A stretch of DNA of 64,000 nucleotides, taken from Lumbricus rubellus (Eukaryota > Annelida > Clitellata > Crassiclitellata > Lumbricidae). The notes beneath the pieces were generated by a model. The model was not told the DNA's origin. It saw nothing but the letters and a program-made list of their open reading frames with translations, and made no database searches. The translations under genes were made by a program, and so were the position numbers. The DNA is taken from the NCBI GenBank assembly GCA_945859605.1, contig OX243817.1:18471956-18535955 (forward strand), given 5' to 3'. This document shows, in pieces, positions 44,148-55,657 of the stretch. Positions within the stretch are counted from its first letter, which is position 1, and each line of letters begins with the position of its first letter.

Positions 44148-44356
44148 CCGATCCGCTGCTGGATTTCTGTTTCCTCGGAGTGCTCACGTCCCTGCATGAT
44201 TATATTCATTGCTTCTTAAGGCGCTTTATGCACAGGTACAATACAGATACAGCGCAATACAATACAATAATAAATGACTCAGTTGAGCGTAACTTCTGAC
44301 TTGTTCATAACCGTTCCTCATTTGGATTTGACGTAGATTGGACTGCGTAGGGGAGG

Positions 44357-44696
44357 CAGGGCTTTCAACGTACGTGCAGTTGTGCACAAAATGTGCATTT
44401 ATAAATGAATTCGTGCAGTTGTACAAGCAATCTTGTGCAGCGAAAATCATATATAGGAAAAGGTAACTGCAGATTGGAGGTAATTTACTCTGGAAGACCG
44501 AAAAGAAACGGAGGGGTAGTGCAGTGGAGAAATACGTCGAAAGACCAAAGACCAAATTTCTGGGAAATGACTAAAAAAGGTCATCAGATTTTATAGCCGG
44601 CGACTTGTAACAGGCTGTCAGAAAATGTTCCGCCAAAGAGCACACCAGATTAAAATTGCTGGTTGTGCAGTTTTAAAAAATCCCTTAAAAGCCCTG
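44357..44696. mobile_element. hAT-type MITE, longest copy of the 2391 family
   Basis: Ends CAGGGCTTTCAACG... / ...CCCTTAAAAGCCCTG. Flanking AGGGGAGG and AGTGGAGG differ by one base. Contains GTGCAGTTGTGCAC, CACAAAATGTGCA and TTGTGCAGTTTTAAAA. Confidence 0.8.
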
Positions 44697-44704
44697 AGTG
44701 GAGG

Positions 44705-46198
44705 TCAAAGGGAGGGCGTAAAGTTAATGTGCATGCTGTGCATTGTGCATGGTGCACCATTTTGGATAGGGCCAGTAGTCGTGCATGGACCTGATTTCGA
44801 ATAGGGCCTATAAACCACAGTGTCTGAGCCTGTTGAGGTATAGCCAACTCAGGCTAAGCACATTAACGATCTGTCACCTTGTTCATTCATGGTGCAGATA
44901 TAATTAGGCTAAGTGTGTAGGTTTCTGCCTCCATGACTCATAAGTGTTGGTCTAATCTTGACAAGAGAGCGAGCAGGCAGGAATCGTGCTCTTGTCGTGG
45001 ATGTAATTCCTTCAGCTGCTTTTCGTCTTCTCTCATGCGTATCGTATCGTTAAGAAGGCTTTTTCACTCGCAGCTTTGTCACGAAAGCGTCAACCACGCG
45101 TGGATTTTTGGCGACACTTTTTTGGCATTGAGCGCCCTGTGCAAGCTTGTACATTATCGTATTCGGTCTTTTAACACAGCATGACTGACTTCGTTAAAAA
45201 AAGTATGAAGGCAGCTACTGTAGGTCTGCTTAACTCACCGCAGTCTAGCTTTTGCGTTGTGCAGAGCGGATGAAGTCTTTCATCCGGTCCTGTAGAGCGT
45301 AGAGGCGGATTTAGGCTCATCAGGGTGTGCACCCTCGCTCAATAATAGAGGTGCGTAGTAAAGCAAATCAAGGTGAGTGTTAAAAACGTTAGAAATATAT
45401 CATAGCTTCAACCATAAATCATGTAGGTCTACTACTAGACATGACTTGTATGCTTGAAATCATAGACTGCGTGAATCTTTAGAACTCGAGTGATTCTGAC
45501 ATCGAAAGGGAATAAAACATGAACATTATTCTGCAAGAGTCAGGTAAACTAAAGAAAACTGGATTGCGCTTCTGTCAGTAAAAGGTCTGGAATGAGAAAC
45601 GGTAGGCCCTAGGTCTTGTACAGATCAAAAGAGTGTCCTCTGTTTATTATATGCAGACTAACATCACAATGTTTATACAGTCAACGAATACTTTGACTCT
45701 TGTTGTGCCGGCTAACCCAAAACAGTCTTTTGCCGGTTTCTGTATTCACTCTGAAATTCGTATAAAGATTTGTTGTATTATTTTGTTGCTCATCAAATAA
45801 TTATGTGCGTGTTTCTTCACTGTCGATTAAGTTGCTGATTCATTGCAGTAGCCTATAATAAAATATTAATAGCGTGACTTCCGATTACAAATAGATTTCT
45901 GCCGATTTCTACTCTTTCTTTATGTCGACCTCTAAAACCACTCCCCTATGGAGTTCTTATTTAGGCTAGCCTAGGCGCTGGTCTGTTAATAAATAAATCA
46001 ATTAATTAATAAATAAGATAGTATATGTTATTATATGCCTTTACCAGTAGGCCTAAACCTATAAATTTACAATATTCTTCTTCTTGTATCGGATCCATGG
46101 ATCTAAATTATGGCCTCAAATTTAAAGTTACATTTTGCATAGCAAATCTGTAGGCCTATGGGCATTAATTATTTTTTTCTGATTGTTTTCTATTACAG
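44705..46198. other. intergenic region upstream of the LRR gene
   Basis: No coding exon recognised. The LRR coding exon starts with an acceptor at 46198, so a 5' untranslated exon probably lies here, but it could not be placed. A GAGGCGGATTTAGGCTCATCAGG-like block near 45310 resembles a hAT end without a visible partner. Confidence 0.4.
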
Positions 46199-46241
46199 CG
46201 CAAGACCTTTGAGTCGGTCTATTTCCAGTTTGTCGACAACA

Positions 46242-49200
46242 ATGACGCACAGACGAAACAGTGCGAATCAGTCGTTGACAGTGGCAGTGCTGCTGCTCAT
46301 CATCCTCTGCCAGGGTATCAGTCGATGCCGCTCCGATTCGTCGTGCAGTGGCATGTGTCCGACCATCGATGAGACGAGATGCGCATGCGCAGTGAAACCT
46401 GTCATCGCCGGATCGAGTGAAAGCGGAAACTACGTCTTCTGTTCGGGACTCGGGAACCTATCAGCGATGCCGTCCTTCGATTGCTCCTCCACCATCTCGG
46501 AGTTTTCCATCATATCGTCCTCCTTAGCGAGACTCCAGAGTGGGGCGTTCGCAGGGGTCAAGGCCGAGTCCCTGTGGCTGACGGCTCTCGGAATTAGCGA
46601 CGTGGACGTCGATGCGTTCATCGGGTTGGACAGGGTCCTTCAGACGATCAGTCTCGGATCGAACAACATCTCGTTCCTTCCCGGAAACACATTCAACCGG
46701 CTGGGCAGTCTGACTTCCGTTTTGCTGGAGCGCAACCGACTGACGGAACTACAGCCTGGACTCTTCCGTAACCTGACAAAGATAGTCAACATCAACCTTC
46801 AGTGGAACAACATCAGGATCGTCTCTGCAGACTCCTTCGACGGACTGGACGGTCTCCAGTCGCTCGACATGTCCTACAACGCCATCTCAGACCTACCCGT
46901 TAACTTCCTGACGCCTGCCAGCAACGTTCGCTCGCTGCTTCTGGCCGGAAACCGTCTGACGAATCTGACGTCTCCCGGCTTCAACTGGATGCCGAATCTG
47001 ACATGGCTCGATCTGTCGAGCAACCTGCTGTCCACCATCCCAGAGAACATGCTGCCCAGCTGCCGGAAGTTGACGAACCTCGACCTGTCGTCGAACAACA
47101 TCTCTTCGATCTCTTCGCTGGCCATCGTTGCTCTGGTTCGACTCCAGGTCATCGATGCGCACAGCAACAACATCGGAGCAATCCCATTCGACGCCTTCCG
47201 CAATGCCACCGCTCTGAAGGAAGTCCTCTTCTCCAGCAACTCCATCAAACAGATCGACCCTGGTCTCTTCAGAACTACGTCGACTCTACAAAGGCTGAAC
47301 TTGAGTACAAACTACATCCAGTCGATTCCACCCGATGCCTTTCCAGACCAAGGATCAACACTGAGATACCTCGACGTGTCTCAGAACAGACTAACGCAAG
47401 CTGACTTCGTCATTCGTCTTCCATACATAAGCACAGCCGATTTCTCACACAATCTACTGACCGCACTGAACTTCGCCAGTGCACCCTACCTTACTTCCCT
47501 ACGCGCCAGTTACAATCAGCTGCGACAATTCGGGAAAGTGCAGCTGGCCAAACTTCCAGCGCTCAAGGAACTTTATTTAGACCACAACCTGATTGATTAT
47601 ATAGAGCCCGGTTGGCTGACGGCCAACAATGCCATTCTGAATCTGTGGTTAGATCACAACGCCCTTGTAGATCTGCCTGCTCTTGGTGCTTTGAATCTGA
47701 TCGTCATCCGCCTCAATGATAACAACATTCGCAACATCTCTGACGCAGCCTTCTCGTCTTCATCGTCGTTTCTCTCGGAGATCTACATGCAGAACAACAG
47801 ACTTGAGTACCTGACAAGAAACACGTTCGCGTCGTTGAGCAGCCTGAAGATTCTGGACCTGAGCAACAACTCCATCCGCTACCTTCCACCGTTCGCTTTC
47901 AAGGATCTGACTCAACTCGAGCAACTCTTGCTGGCCGACAACGGATTCGGCGTCGTCACAGCCGACACTTTTTCTGGATTATCCCGTCTGACGATCTTCG
48001 ACCTTTCCGGAAACGACCTTCAGACGTTGACCTATGCATCCGTGTCCGCTCTAGTGACCACGAATCGAACGGCTCTTTATCTGGGATTCAATCCGTTCCT
48101 CTGTTCCTGCGATCTGCTATGGATTCGCGAGAGTTCTGCTCTGAAGGACGTAGATACATCTATTTGCTACGCCGATCAGATCTGCCACCTTCTCATGTGT
48201 AATCCGGTTCAGTACTGTCCGGTGATGGTCAACCCTAAATATAGAGACAACGACCCGTTCTGCCTACAACCAGCTCCCATGTTCTGCAGACTAACAACTA
48301 GAAGCACCGCATCAGCAATTGTGTCCACTTCTACCACCGCAGCACCTTCTGCTGATACAATTACTGGAGCAAGCACATCTCCAGAAGACGCTGCGAACAA
48401 TTCAATAATTGTCGACTACATTTCTACGTTGCCATCGGTGGAAAAAGCGAAAGGACTCGAACCATACGTCTACATCATCATCGGCGTTGTCTTAGGAGTG
48501 GCAGTGCTCGTCGCCACAGCAGTTGCCCTCTTCTGCTTGATAAGACGATGTCAATACCAGAACAAGAAGGACCCTCTGAGGCAGATCGGCGGATATCGCG
48601 AGGGCAGCAACGACGAAGTTGGAATACTGAAGAACTTCGTCGCCGGTGAACAGTCGTCGGAGCTGGAAGATCCGATGCCACCGGCTTGGACTGTGACTGA
48701 TGACCTTGAGCATGGTGGATCAGAGGAGCAGGTGAAGGGTGATGAGGGCGATCTTGCGTCTGGCTTCAGACCTCGTCCCAAAGGCACCGTCGGACTTCCA
48801 TACGGGAATTTCAGGCTTCCGAATTCGGACGGTCGAAGATGGAAGTCCGGTGGCATTCCGGACAACTTTGACCTCACATCGCCAGACTTTGGAGAAGAAT
48901 CGAAGACTGAGGAAGATGACGAAAGTCAGGACGACATTGAACGGCAGAAACGAAAAAACGCATCCGAATTCGTGGACGGAGATCCGAACTCATCGCAAGA
49001 TGGCGACTTTAGGTTTCCATCGGGACTGGGAGGGGGTATGTTGTGGCGTGGAGGTCAGAGAGAACCGTACGAAACGGAGAAGCTTCCAAAGAACGCACCG
49101 ACACGTGACGACACGGAACGAATGAAGCCACAAAGATCGAAATCAGAGTTCATGGACGGTGACGACGGAAATCCGTCTTCTCCAGGACTGGACGATTTCC

Positions 49201-50600
49201 GACTTCCGGCCAAACTCGGAGACCTTCTGTGGAGAGGCGCCGAAAAGGGAAAGTACGTCACGGCAAGGCTCCCGAATGACTATTCAAAGGAGGAGCTGGA
49301 AGAGGCAAACACAGAGCAGGCAGCAAAGAGACGAAAAGGAAGAGAAACAGAATTCGCCGACGAGGACAGTAACCTCAGTCCCGCAACGTCCGGCGTTTTT
49401 CGCTTTCCAGCGACGTCTGGCGACGGTCTCTTGTGGCGTGGTGCTAAGAAGGATCCTTACGATGCTCAGAGACTACCAAAGGATTTCAACAGCGAAGCAC
49501 AAGACGCGGAAACGACGACGGGTGGACCAAAGAAGCAGAAACAAGACAAATCGATCAGTGCTGCTACTCGAAGATCAGAATTCACAGGCGACGAGGAAAA
49601 CCTCCCGTCTCCGAGTTCCGACGGATTTCGACTGCCGTCAAGAACTGCATCCGACCTGATATGGAGAGGAACCGGCCAGAAAGGTCCCTACGTGTCATCG
49701 AAACTTTCCAAGGGTTACACGGACGACGAGGTCTCGTTCAACCCAGCGGGGAAGAAGGAAAGGAAGCCTGGAAAGCGACGGATGTCGAGCGCCTCCGAGT
49801 TCGTCGACACGGGCAGCGATACGTACGCAACGGCCAACTTTCGACTGCCCGCATCGAGGTCGAAGGACGATATACGTTGGAGGGTCGGTCAGAAGAGACC
49901 CTACTCGACGGTGAGACTACCGAAGGACTACCACTGCAGCAGCGACATCACCGACTACGACGTCGACGACTCGAAGTCGCATCAGCCGAGACGAGCGAAG
50001 TCGAACGAATCGTCGGAGTTCGTCGATTTGGACGGAAACAACAGCAGTCTCGACTACAACTCGTCGTTCGGTGGATTCCGTATGCCTGGAAAGACCGGCG
50101 CCCTTCGTCCGAACACCTTGAAGTGGCGTGACGGTAGATTCGATGGTTCAACGTCACCAAAGGCGGTCAGCGCCGATCGGGTAAGTCTGGACAGCAAGCG
50201 GAAGAACGGCGGGATGTCGGTCTTCGACCCGGATGCGAGGAGCGACTCCAGCGGTGGAGGACAGATCGGAACTTCATTCGGACTGTTCAAGGCATTATCA
50301 GACAAGCAGCCGAACAACTTCCACTGGAAGTTCGATCGATTCGCCAACGCCCTTACCCTGACCTCTGACACGAGTCCAGCCGACTGGACGTCTGTCCGAA
50401 GGAACTCCGGAAGTGACCTCGAAGCATCATCGCCTGATCATGATCGGCGGAAACCGGAAACGCCAACGGACCAGGTTCGAATGCCTTACGGAACTGCGAA
50501 GGAAGCCAGTGCACAGCGACTGAACTGGATGAAGACGAAGACAAGCAGTGAGGCCATCTCAAAACAACAACCGACTATCACAACGGCCAGTCTAGCATAA
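46242..50600 (+). CDS. leucine-rich-repeat transmembrane receptor with repeat-built cytoplasmic tail
   Basis: A single 4.36-kb coding exon. An acceptor (TTTTCTATTACAG, 46186-46198) shows the exon begins at 46199, so the start is the ATG at 46242 (context AACAATGAC). It is followed by a signal peptide (core SLTVAVLLLIILCQG), and the protein has 1452 residues. Domains: Cys-rich LRR N-cap (about 33-80); roughly 20 LRRs (LxxLxLxxN pattern) to about 615; LRR C-cap starting NPFLCSCDLLWI (about 617-684); Thr/Ser/Ala linker; one membrane helix at about 743-767 (IIIGVVLGVAVLVATAVALF) followed by RRC. The cytoplasmic tail (about 768-1452) is Asp/Glu/Lys-rich and built of repeated modules: SEF(V/M/A)D.. 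then FR(L/F/M)P, then (L/I)(L/I/R)W(R/K), then Y...LPKDY. I know of no such tail in Toll, LRIG, LINGO or slitrk-type proteins; there is no TIR, kinase or ITAM. Likely a cell-surface recognition or adhesion receptor. GC content is far above the flanks. Confidence 0.93.
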   Translation: MTHRRNSANQSLTVAVLLLIILCQGISRCRSDSSCSGMCPTIDETRCACAVKPVIAGSSESGNYVFCSGLGNLSAMPSFDCSSTISEFSIISSSLARLQSGAFAGVKAESLWLTALGISDVDVDAFIGLDRVLQTISLGSNNISFLPGNTFNRLGSLTSVLLERNRLTELQPGLFRNLTKIVNINLQWNNIRIVSADSFDGLDGLQSLDMSYNAISDLPVNFLTPASNVRSLLLAGNRLTNLTSPGFNWMPNLTWLDLSSNLLSTIPENMLPSCRKLTNLDLSSNNISSISSLAIVALVRLQVIDAHSNNIGAIPFDAFRNATALKEVLFSSNSIKQIDPGLFRTTSTLQRLNLSTNYIQSIPPDAFPDQGSTLRYLDVSQNRLTQADFVIRLPYISTADFSHNLLTALNFASAPYLTSLRASYNQLRQFGKVQLAKLPALKELYLDHNLIDYIEPGWLTANNAILNLWLDHNALVDLPALGALNLIVIRLNDNNIRNISDAAFSSSSSFLSEIYMQNNRLEYLTRNTFASLSSLKILDLSNNSIRYLPPFAFKDLTQLEQLLLADNGFGVVTADTFSGLSRLTIFDLSGNDLQTLTYASVSALVTTNRTALYLGFNPFLCSCDLLWIRESSALKDVDTSICYADQICHLLMCNPVQYCPVMVNPKYRDNDPFCLQPAPMFCRLTTRSTASAIVSTSTTAAPSADTITGASTSPEDAANNSIIVDYISTLPSVEKAKGLEPYVYIIIGVVLGVAVLVATAVALFCLIRRCQYQNKKDPLRQIGGYREGSNDEVGILKNFVAGEQSSELEDPMPPAWTVTDDLEHGGSEEQVKGDEGDLASGFRPRPKGTVGLPYGNFRLPNSDGRRWKSGGIPDNFDLTSPDFGEESKTEEDDESQDDIERQKRKNASEFVDGDPNSSQDGDFRFPSGLGGGMLWRGGQREPYETEKLPKNAPTRDDTERMKPQRSKSEFMDGDDGNPSSPGLDDFRLPAKLGDLLWRGAEKGKYVTARLPNDYSKEELEEANTEQAAKRRKGRETEFADEDSNLSPATSGVFRFPATSGDGLLWRGAKKDPYDAQRLPKDFNSEAQDAETTTGGPKKQKQDKSISAATRRSEFTGDEENLPSPSSDGFRLPSRTASDLIWRGTGQKGPYVSSKLSKGYTDDEVSFNPAGKKERKPGKRRMSSASEFVDTGSDTYATANFRLPASRSKDDIRWRVGQKRPYSTVRLPKDYHCSSDITDYDVDDSKSHQPRRAKSNESSEFVDLDGNNSSLDYNSSFGGFRMPGKTGALRPNTLKWRDGRFDGSTSPKAVSADRVSLDSKRKNGGMSVFDPDARSDSSGGGQIGTSFGLFKALSDKQPNNFHWKFDRFANALTLTSDTSPADWTSVRRNSGSDLEASSPDHDRRKPETPTDQVRMPYGTAKEASAQRLNWMKTKTSSEAISKQQPTITTASLA

Positions 50601-50941
50601 TCAACTAACCAGCCTAACGACGTCAACATTGTCGTCAGAAATATTACTATTTAATATTATAATTGCTACTATTTATTGTTAGTCTCGTTATTAAGTACTT
50701 AGCTATATCATCCACGTCGTCGTCGTCGTCGTCATCATTTTTGGTCGTCGTTGCCTGCAGTCTTCATCATGACCTACTTCGTTGTTTGTAATGTACAATT
50801 GTACATAGAGCTGTAAATAGAAATCTCCTATTATAGCTGAGTGCCATCGATCGGTCGTTTCGAAGAGAAATTGAACAGCCCAACATTAGCGTGAAAAGAC
50901 ATCTGAGCAGGTTACTTGCATGGTCACCTGCATTGACGATA

Positions 50942-50975
<34 letters not shown>

Positions 50976-51077
50976 CAGTGTTTGTGAGTGTACGAGTGTT
51001 GTGTGCGTGTGTGTGTGTGGAAAGGGCGTGAAAATAACTCGTTCGAATGTGTCTATATCAAAGATATAATATCTGAC
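50601..51077 (+). other. LRR gene 3' untranslated region and flank
   Basis: Follows the stop at 50598-50600. Contains a (CGT)n patch near 50712-50735 and a (TG)n run at about 50942-50975. No canonical AATAAA seen close to the stop. Confidence 0.45.
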
Positions 51078-51376
51078 CATGGGCGCCCGCAGAAAGTTTT
51101 GCAGGAGGGGGCAAAACTCAATGGTCACGGTTAAAGTTTTTTGTAGCATGAAGTTGAAAATGCAAATCAGAAAATTTAGAACACGCACGGGTATTTTTCA
51201 TATAGGTTTCCTAATCTAAATGTCTGAGTTTCACTTTCTTATAATTTTTTATGAATATAGTTTCTTTAGTGCAAAGAAATTTGTTCACAACCAAAAAAAT
51301 AGCCGTTATAAAATAGGTTTCAACTTTCCAGGAGGGGGAAAGTGCACCCTCTTGCCCCTATGTGCGGGCAACCATG
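51078..51376. mobile_element. hAT-type MITE (CATGGGCGCCCGC family)
   Basis: Ends CATGGGCGCCCGCAG / TGTGCGGGCAACCATG with a perfect 8-bp duplication TATCTGAC (51070-51077, 51377-51384). AT-rich core. Confidence 0.9.
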
Positions 51377-51544
51377 TATCTGACAATTGCATGGCCCATA
51401 CATACACGGGGTGGATCTATTCAAGCGGGGCAGTGGCAGTAAAGGTTCTCACCCAATCAATTAATTGAAAAATAAGCAGGATCGAGAGGCCTCGCTCCTA
51501 GTTATCTAAGGTAACCCTATATCTTGAGTGCTAGGGGTTCTCGA

Positions 51545-51775
51545 GCCCTCCGCTCATCTCAATAGGGTCTCGTCCTTTCTATTTTGCCCATACATCCGCT
51601 GGGCCTCCATCTGGAATGGCCTCCCTCTGGAACTTCGCCTCTTTTCCAGGACCTCGGATTCTCCTACTTTCTTTTCTTTCTTTAATTAGGACTGTTCTTT
51701 TTAGCCGTGCTGTAGTTGGGAGCCTCGCTGAATAGTCTACTCGAGGAGACCCTATATAAATGTGCAATGTCAATG
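51545..51775 (+). mobile_element. CR1/L2-like LINE 3' end
   Basis: Codes SIWNGLPLELRLFSRTSD, then a stop, then the shared tail GTTGGGAGCCTCGCTGAATA, then GAGGAGACCCTATATAAATG and (AATG)n. Confidence 0.78.
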
Positions 51776-52754
51776 AATGAATTTTACGTATAGGTCCTAA
51801 TATTATGCAAACATGTGAATTGAAAAGTGTTAAGCGCTGTATATACATGTAGGCCTATAGTGTCTGGTAGCCAGCTTCACTGCAGCACGCGCGCACTTGT
51901 AGGCTACCTTAGAAGAAAACGACGTAGATAAGACCAAAGCAAATTAGGGCAAGTTTGTGAAATATTGTGCGAATTTGCTATTTCACATTTCCTAAAGTCA
52001 TACTTTTTGCTGTTTTGTACAATACTTCGATAATTCCGTAGACTTGACAATGCATGTATAGGCCTATAATACGTTGCAGTGATTTTCTTAATAGGCGTAG
52101 GCTATTCTGCAGAACTGATACTGAATAAATAACAAACACAGCTGTAGACCGGCTTGAATAAAAGATTTAAAATGCTGAAAACCATAATAGACTATTTTTT
52201 AAATAAGCATGGTTATCGAGTGTGAGCATAGGCTATACATATTCCGATAGACCGAATAGATGCATCCACCGTTGACGAGAAGGCGATGTACAAAATGATT
52301 GTACAAAGATTAAACGTCTCGAAGATCGCTATAGATATTCAGAGCAGTCGACGGCCAGACCTTATTCACTGTTAGCACTCGTTGCCTGCCTGTCTTCTTG
52401 CCTGCATGCCTGTCTGCCTGCGCCAGTCTGCCTTTCTGTTTGCTTGTCTTTCTTTTTGCCAACCTGTATGTTGAATATCTCGATCGTCTTTATATAAGCT
52501 ACTGGTCTATCATGCCTCGATACAGTCATATCAATGTAAGCCTACTAAGATCATTGGCGTCCGCACATAAATATTATGGGCAAGAGGATGGGCAAGAAGA
52601 CTGCACTTGTCCACACCCTTGAAAAATTGACACCTACATTTTAAGTACTTCTTTTTGGTCTTCAACAAATTTCCTCGCACTAAGCACAATAATTGATAAT
52701 AATGATAAGTCTTCATATAATGATGCTGAAACTATAACATGACACATTCTATAA
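51776..52754. other. intergenic sequence
   Basis: No exon found. Short CTGC/TGCC-rich patch at about 52385-52460. Nothing else with defined ends. Confidence 0.4.
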
Positions 52755-52860
52755 GCGCTTAAAAACTGTTCTGTTTGGCCGTGCTGGAGTCGGGAGCGCC
52801 TCTGAGTAGTTTCCTTTAAGAGGCGCTATATAAATACTTGAATGAATGAATTAATTAATT
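52755..52860 (+). mobile_element. CR1/L2-like LINE or SINE tail
   Basis: GCTGGAGTCGGGAGCGCCTC, then GAGTAGTTTCCTTTAAGAGG, CGCTATATAAATACTTG and (AATG)n: the best-preserved copy of the shared tail. Confidence 0.75.
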
Positions 52861-53034
52861 AATTTCCTACTCTGCATATTTCAAGCTCTTGCTAAGAAAA
52901 TGTAACCGTGACCACTGTGTCTTCCCCTGCAAAAATATCTGCAGACAGTCAAAAAGCAGCGCAGGTCTAGCTCGCTCGATGTTAATTTACACACAGAGCG
53001 CCACACCTATAGATAATCCTTACCATCTTGTCAC

Positions 53035-53090
53035 TAATTAATTAATTAATTAATTAATTAATTAATTAATCAATTAATTAATTAATCCAT
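53035..53090. repeat. (TTAA)n microsatellite
   Basis: TAATTAATTAAT... for about 50 bp, passing into (CCAT)n. Confidence 0.9.
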
Positions 53091-53727
53091 CCATCCATCA
53101 ATTCATCCTTGCATACATGGATGAATGCCTGTTCTACCCAGAACAATTGCCTGTGTCTTTAAGTAAATAAATAAGTACATTTTGTACTAGGCATACCGCA
53201 TATAGACCAATATGAGTTATAAGAGATTATTCAACTTCGGCTCAAGGTCAAATCCTACAAGGCAGCTAGGTAGGGTGACTAACTTCACATGGGCTATATA
53301 TAGGCCTAGTTTCTAAAACCACACATGAATATAATAAACAGCCTGTATGAGTCATGAGAAAAGCTACAGCAAAATATAGGCCTACAATAATAAAACAACA
53401 CTACATGCATTGTTCTGTGCACATTGTGCTGCAGTGATCATGCTCAGGTGATATGGTGCTATGAATATCACATCCGACTCAAAACTTCCTACAATAAATG
53501 TCTCATTGACTGCACGTGAAACGCCTCATATTCAGATATAGTTGATCCGCAAGTTTCAAACACCGCAGAAACACATAGGCCTACGACGCGAACCAGGGCT
53601 CAAAAGGGACATTAACAGAGGAACCTTGTCACGCACTAAAGGAACGCTCAAACACCCTTTTGTTGTGGTTGAACGGATAGTAAGGGAGTGCTATTCGACA
53701 TGGGTGAGCTCTATGACGTAGGTCTAC

Positions 53728-53935
53728 AGACAGACAGACAGCCAGACAGACAGACAGACAAACAGGCAGGCAGACAGACAGGCATACAGACAGGTAGTCG
53801 TACATGTACGCATAGGCCTACGACAGCCAGACAGACAGGCAGGCAGGCAGACAGACAGGCATACAGACAGACAGACAGACAGGCATACAGACAGGTAGTC
53901 GCACATGTACGCATACATGTAGGCCTACGACAGAC
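53728..53935. repeat. (CAGA/CAGG)n array with duplicated block
   Basis: CAGA and CAGG tetranucleotides. The block GGCATACAGACAGGTAGTCG followed by ACATGTACGCATA occurs twice (about 53780-53815 and 53882-53915), showing a segmental duplication inside the array. Open frames here code C-L-S-V type repeats and are not genes. Confidence 0.9.
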
Positions 53936-53940
53936 AGTGT

Positions 53941-54355
53941 GACTCAGATTTCTAACTTAGCTCGGGTCGTTGAATCGTTACGTGTAGGCCTACAGTAGGT
54001 CACAGCTGCTTCCCAATCTTTTATACGAATAATATTTCATCGAGAAATACCGTAGGCTGTTACAGTAGGCCTATGCAATCCATTTCAATCGAAAACTCGT
54101 TTAAGTTCTGCAAACAACTCACATTGTTTGTTTAAGCACAAGAGGCTTAAAATTTCAGTTTGCATGACAGACGATGAGCGACCACAATTCATCAATCATC
54201 ATAAGAATTGACACTGTAACATTTTTCTTTCAACTGATGTAGGCCTATAATATTCATTATTCACTTTATTTAGGTTTTGCCAAAATGTTTGCCAGGCACG
54301 CAAGTCTTTGTCGCCATTGAGGTTCTGCCTGTTCAATGACTGCATATAGGCCTAT
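53941..54355. other. intergenic sequence
   Basis: No gene or delimited repeat; several TAGGCCTA octamers. Confidence 0.4.
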
Positions 54356-54672
54356 CAGTAGCTCCCAACCCGTGGCCCGCGGGAAAAAAGTGGCCCGCCA
54401 GCTCTCAAGGCCCCTCATCTCTCAAAGAGTTAGTAAAAATATAGGAAAAATTGACAATTTGGACAGGATAGAAATCATAGAACACATAATTATGTTCCAT
54501 TACAAATTATTTTATGTTGATGTTCATAAATATAAAAAAATTCTATTTGATTCGATTATAACAATTTTGTATGCTTTTAGTTAATTAAATTTTAGCCTTG
54601 TAAGTTGTGGCCCTCTAATGTCCTTCAACTAAGAAAAAGTGACTCTCGTGTCCTCCAACTTAGAAAATGCGG
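54356..54672. mobile_element. truncated hAT-type MITE, reversed copy of the 23102 family
   Basis: Starts CAGTAGCTCCCAACCCGTGG with GGCCCGCGGG and runs to TGTCCTCCAACTTAGAAAAT, the reverse complement of the beginning of the 23102-23437 element. The last 15-20 bp end is missing, so no target duplication is seen. Confidence 0.75.
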
Positions 54673-55626
54673 CGACATTTTCCATTTTGATCGACGAAAT
54701 TTTCTGACGATTTTTTATAGTTATTTGGTAAAATTTCTGAATACTTACATGTACCACATTTTTCCCTACCAAAAAGCTGATGACCTTTTTGTCATTTGAT
54801 CGAAAATCTCTTATTATAACGTTACCGGTTTTTTCACCAGTTTACCATGTGCATGTTCTGAAAACACTTAAGTATTGAGGGGGAAGGACAAATGCACAGA
54901 TGGTCCCCCCACCTCAAACATTGAGGAGACCGTCCTCTGTCCCCCTAACGGGCCTCTAAGTCTCCGCCCATGCCGCTTATGGAGCATTTTGTGCTGCGAA
55001 ACACACTTTGGGAAGCGATGTAGGCTACCTGCAAGCTAACTAACCGTTCCAGGTGCCATCAACTAACAATTGTCTCCGGACAATTTTTCCTTCCTTAGGG
55101 ATTAGAACTACCTCGGCCCTCGGGTAAAAATAATAATACGAGTTGTATTGAGCCGTAGCACAGCTGAGACCAAGTGAGTGAAAAATGAGTAGGCCCATGG
55201 GGTCGAGGCCAGACGATCACTGTACAGAAGCGTGTGCATGACACTGCATGTACACTGATGTATGTGACGAGAAGCATTGTAGCAACACTTTGAAAGGACG
55301 TCCCCCTACACAACTACACAAAGGTAGGTCTATGCACACTCGCAGATCCACCTGTCACTTCGCTTGACCTGTCACAGACCTACGCAGCTCTGCTACCGTA
55401 CATGTACATATGTAAGGTCGGCTTTTGTCATAGGAGCATCGGATTTCGCCTCATACTGTGTATTATGGAACTATTATTACCTGATGTGCTTCTGACAACC
55501 GTGAATGATGGATGTAGCCAACGAAAAAGATCAAGAAGCATTAGCAGTGCATGAAGAGAAGTTTTGTAGCCGTGTACTTAATGGCACTCTGCAAGTGAAA
55601 CGTGGCCTCACCCGTCAGTCAACCAG

Positions 55627-55657
<31 letters not shown>

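Noticed and set aside
43771..44209. Frames coding YIHT and MYVC repeats
   Set aside because: Translation of a pure (CATA)n microsatellite.
46158..46241. Start at the upstream in-frame ATG at 46158 for the LRR protein
   Set aside because: A strong acceptor (TTTTCTATTACAG) ends at 46198, so 46158 is probably intronic; ATG at 46242 gives a proper signal peptide.
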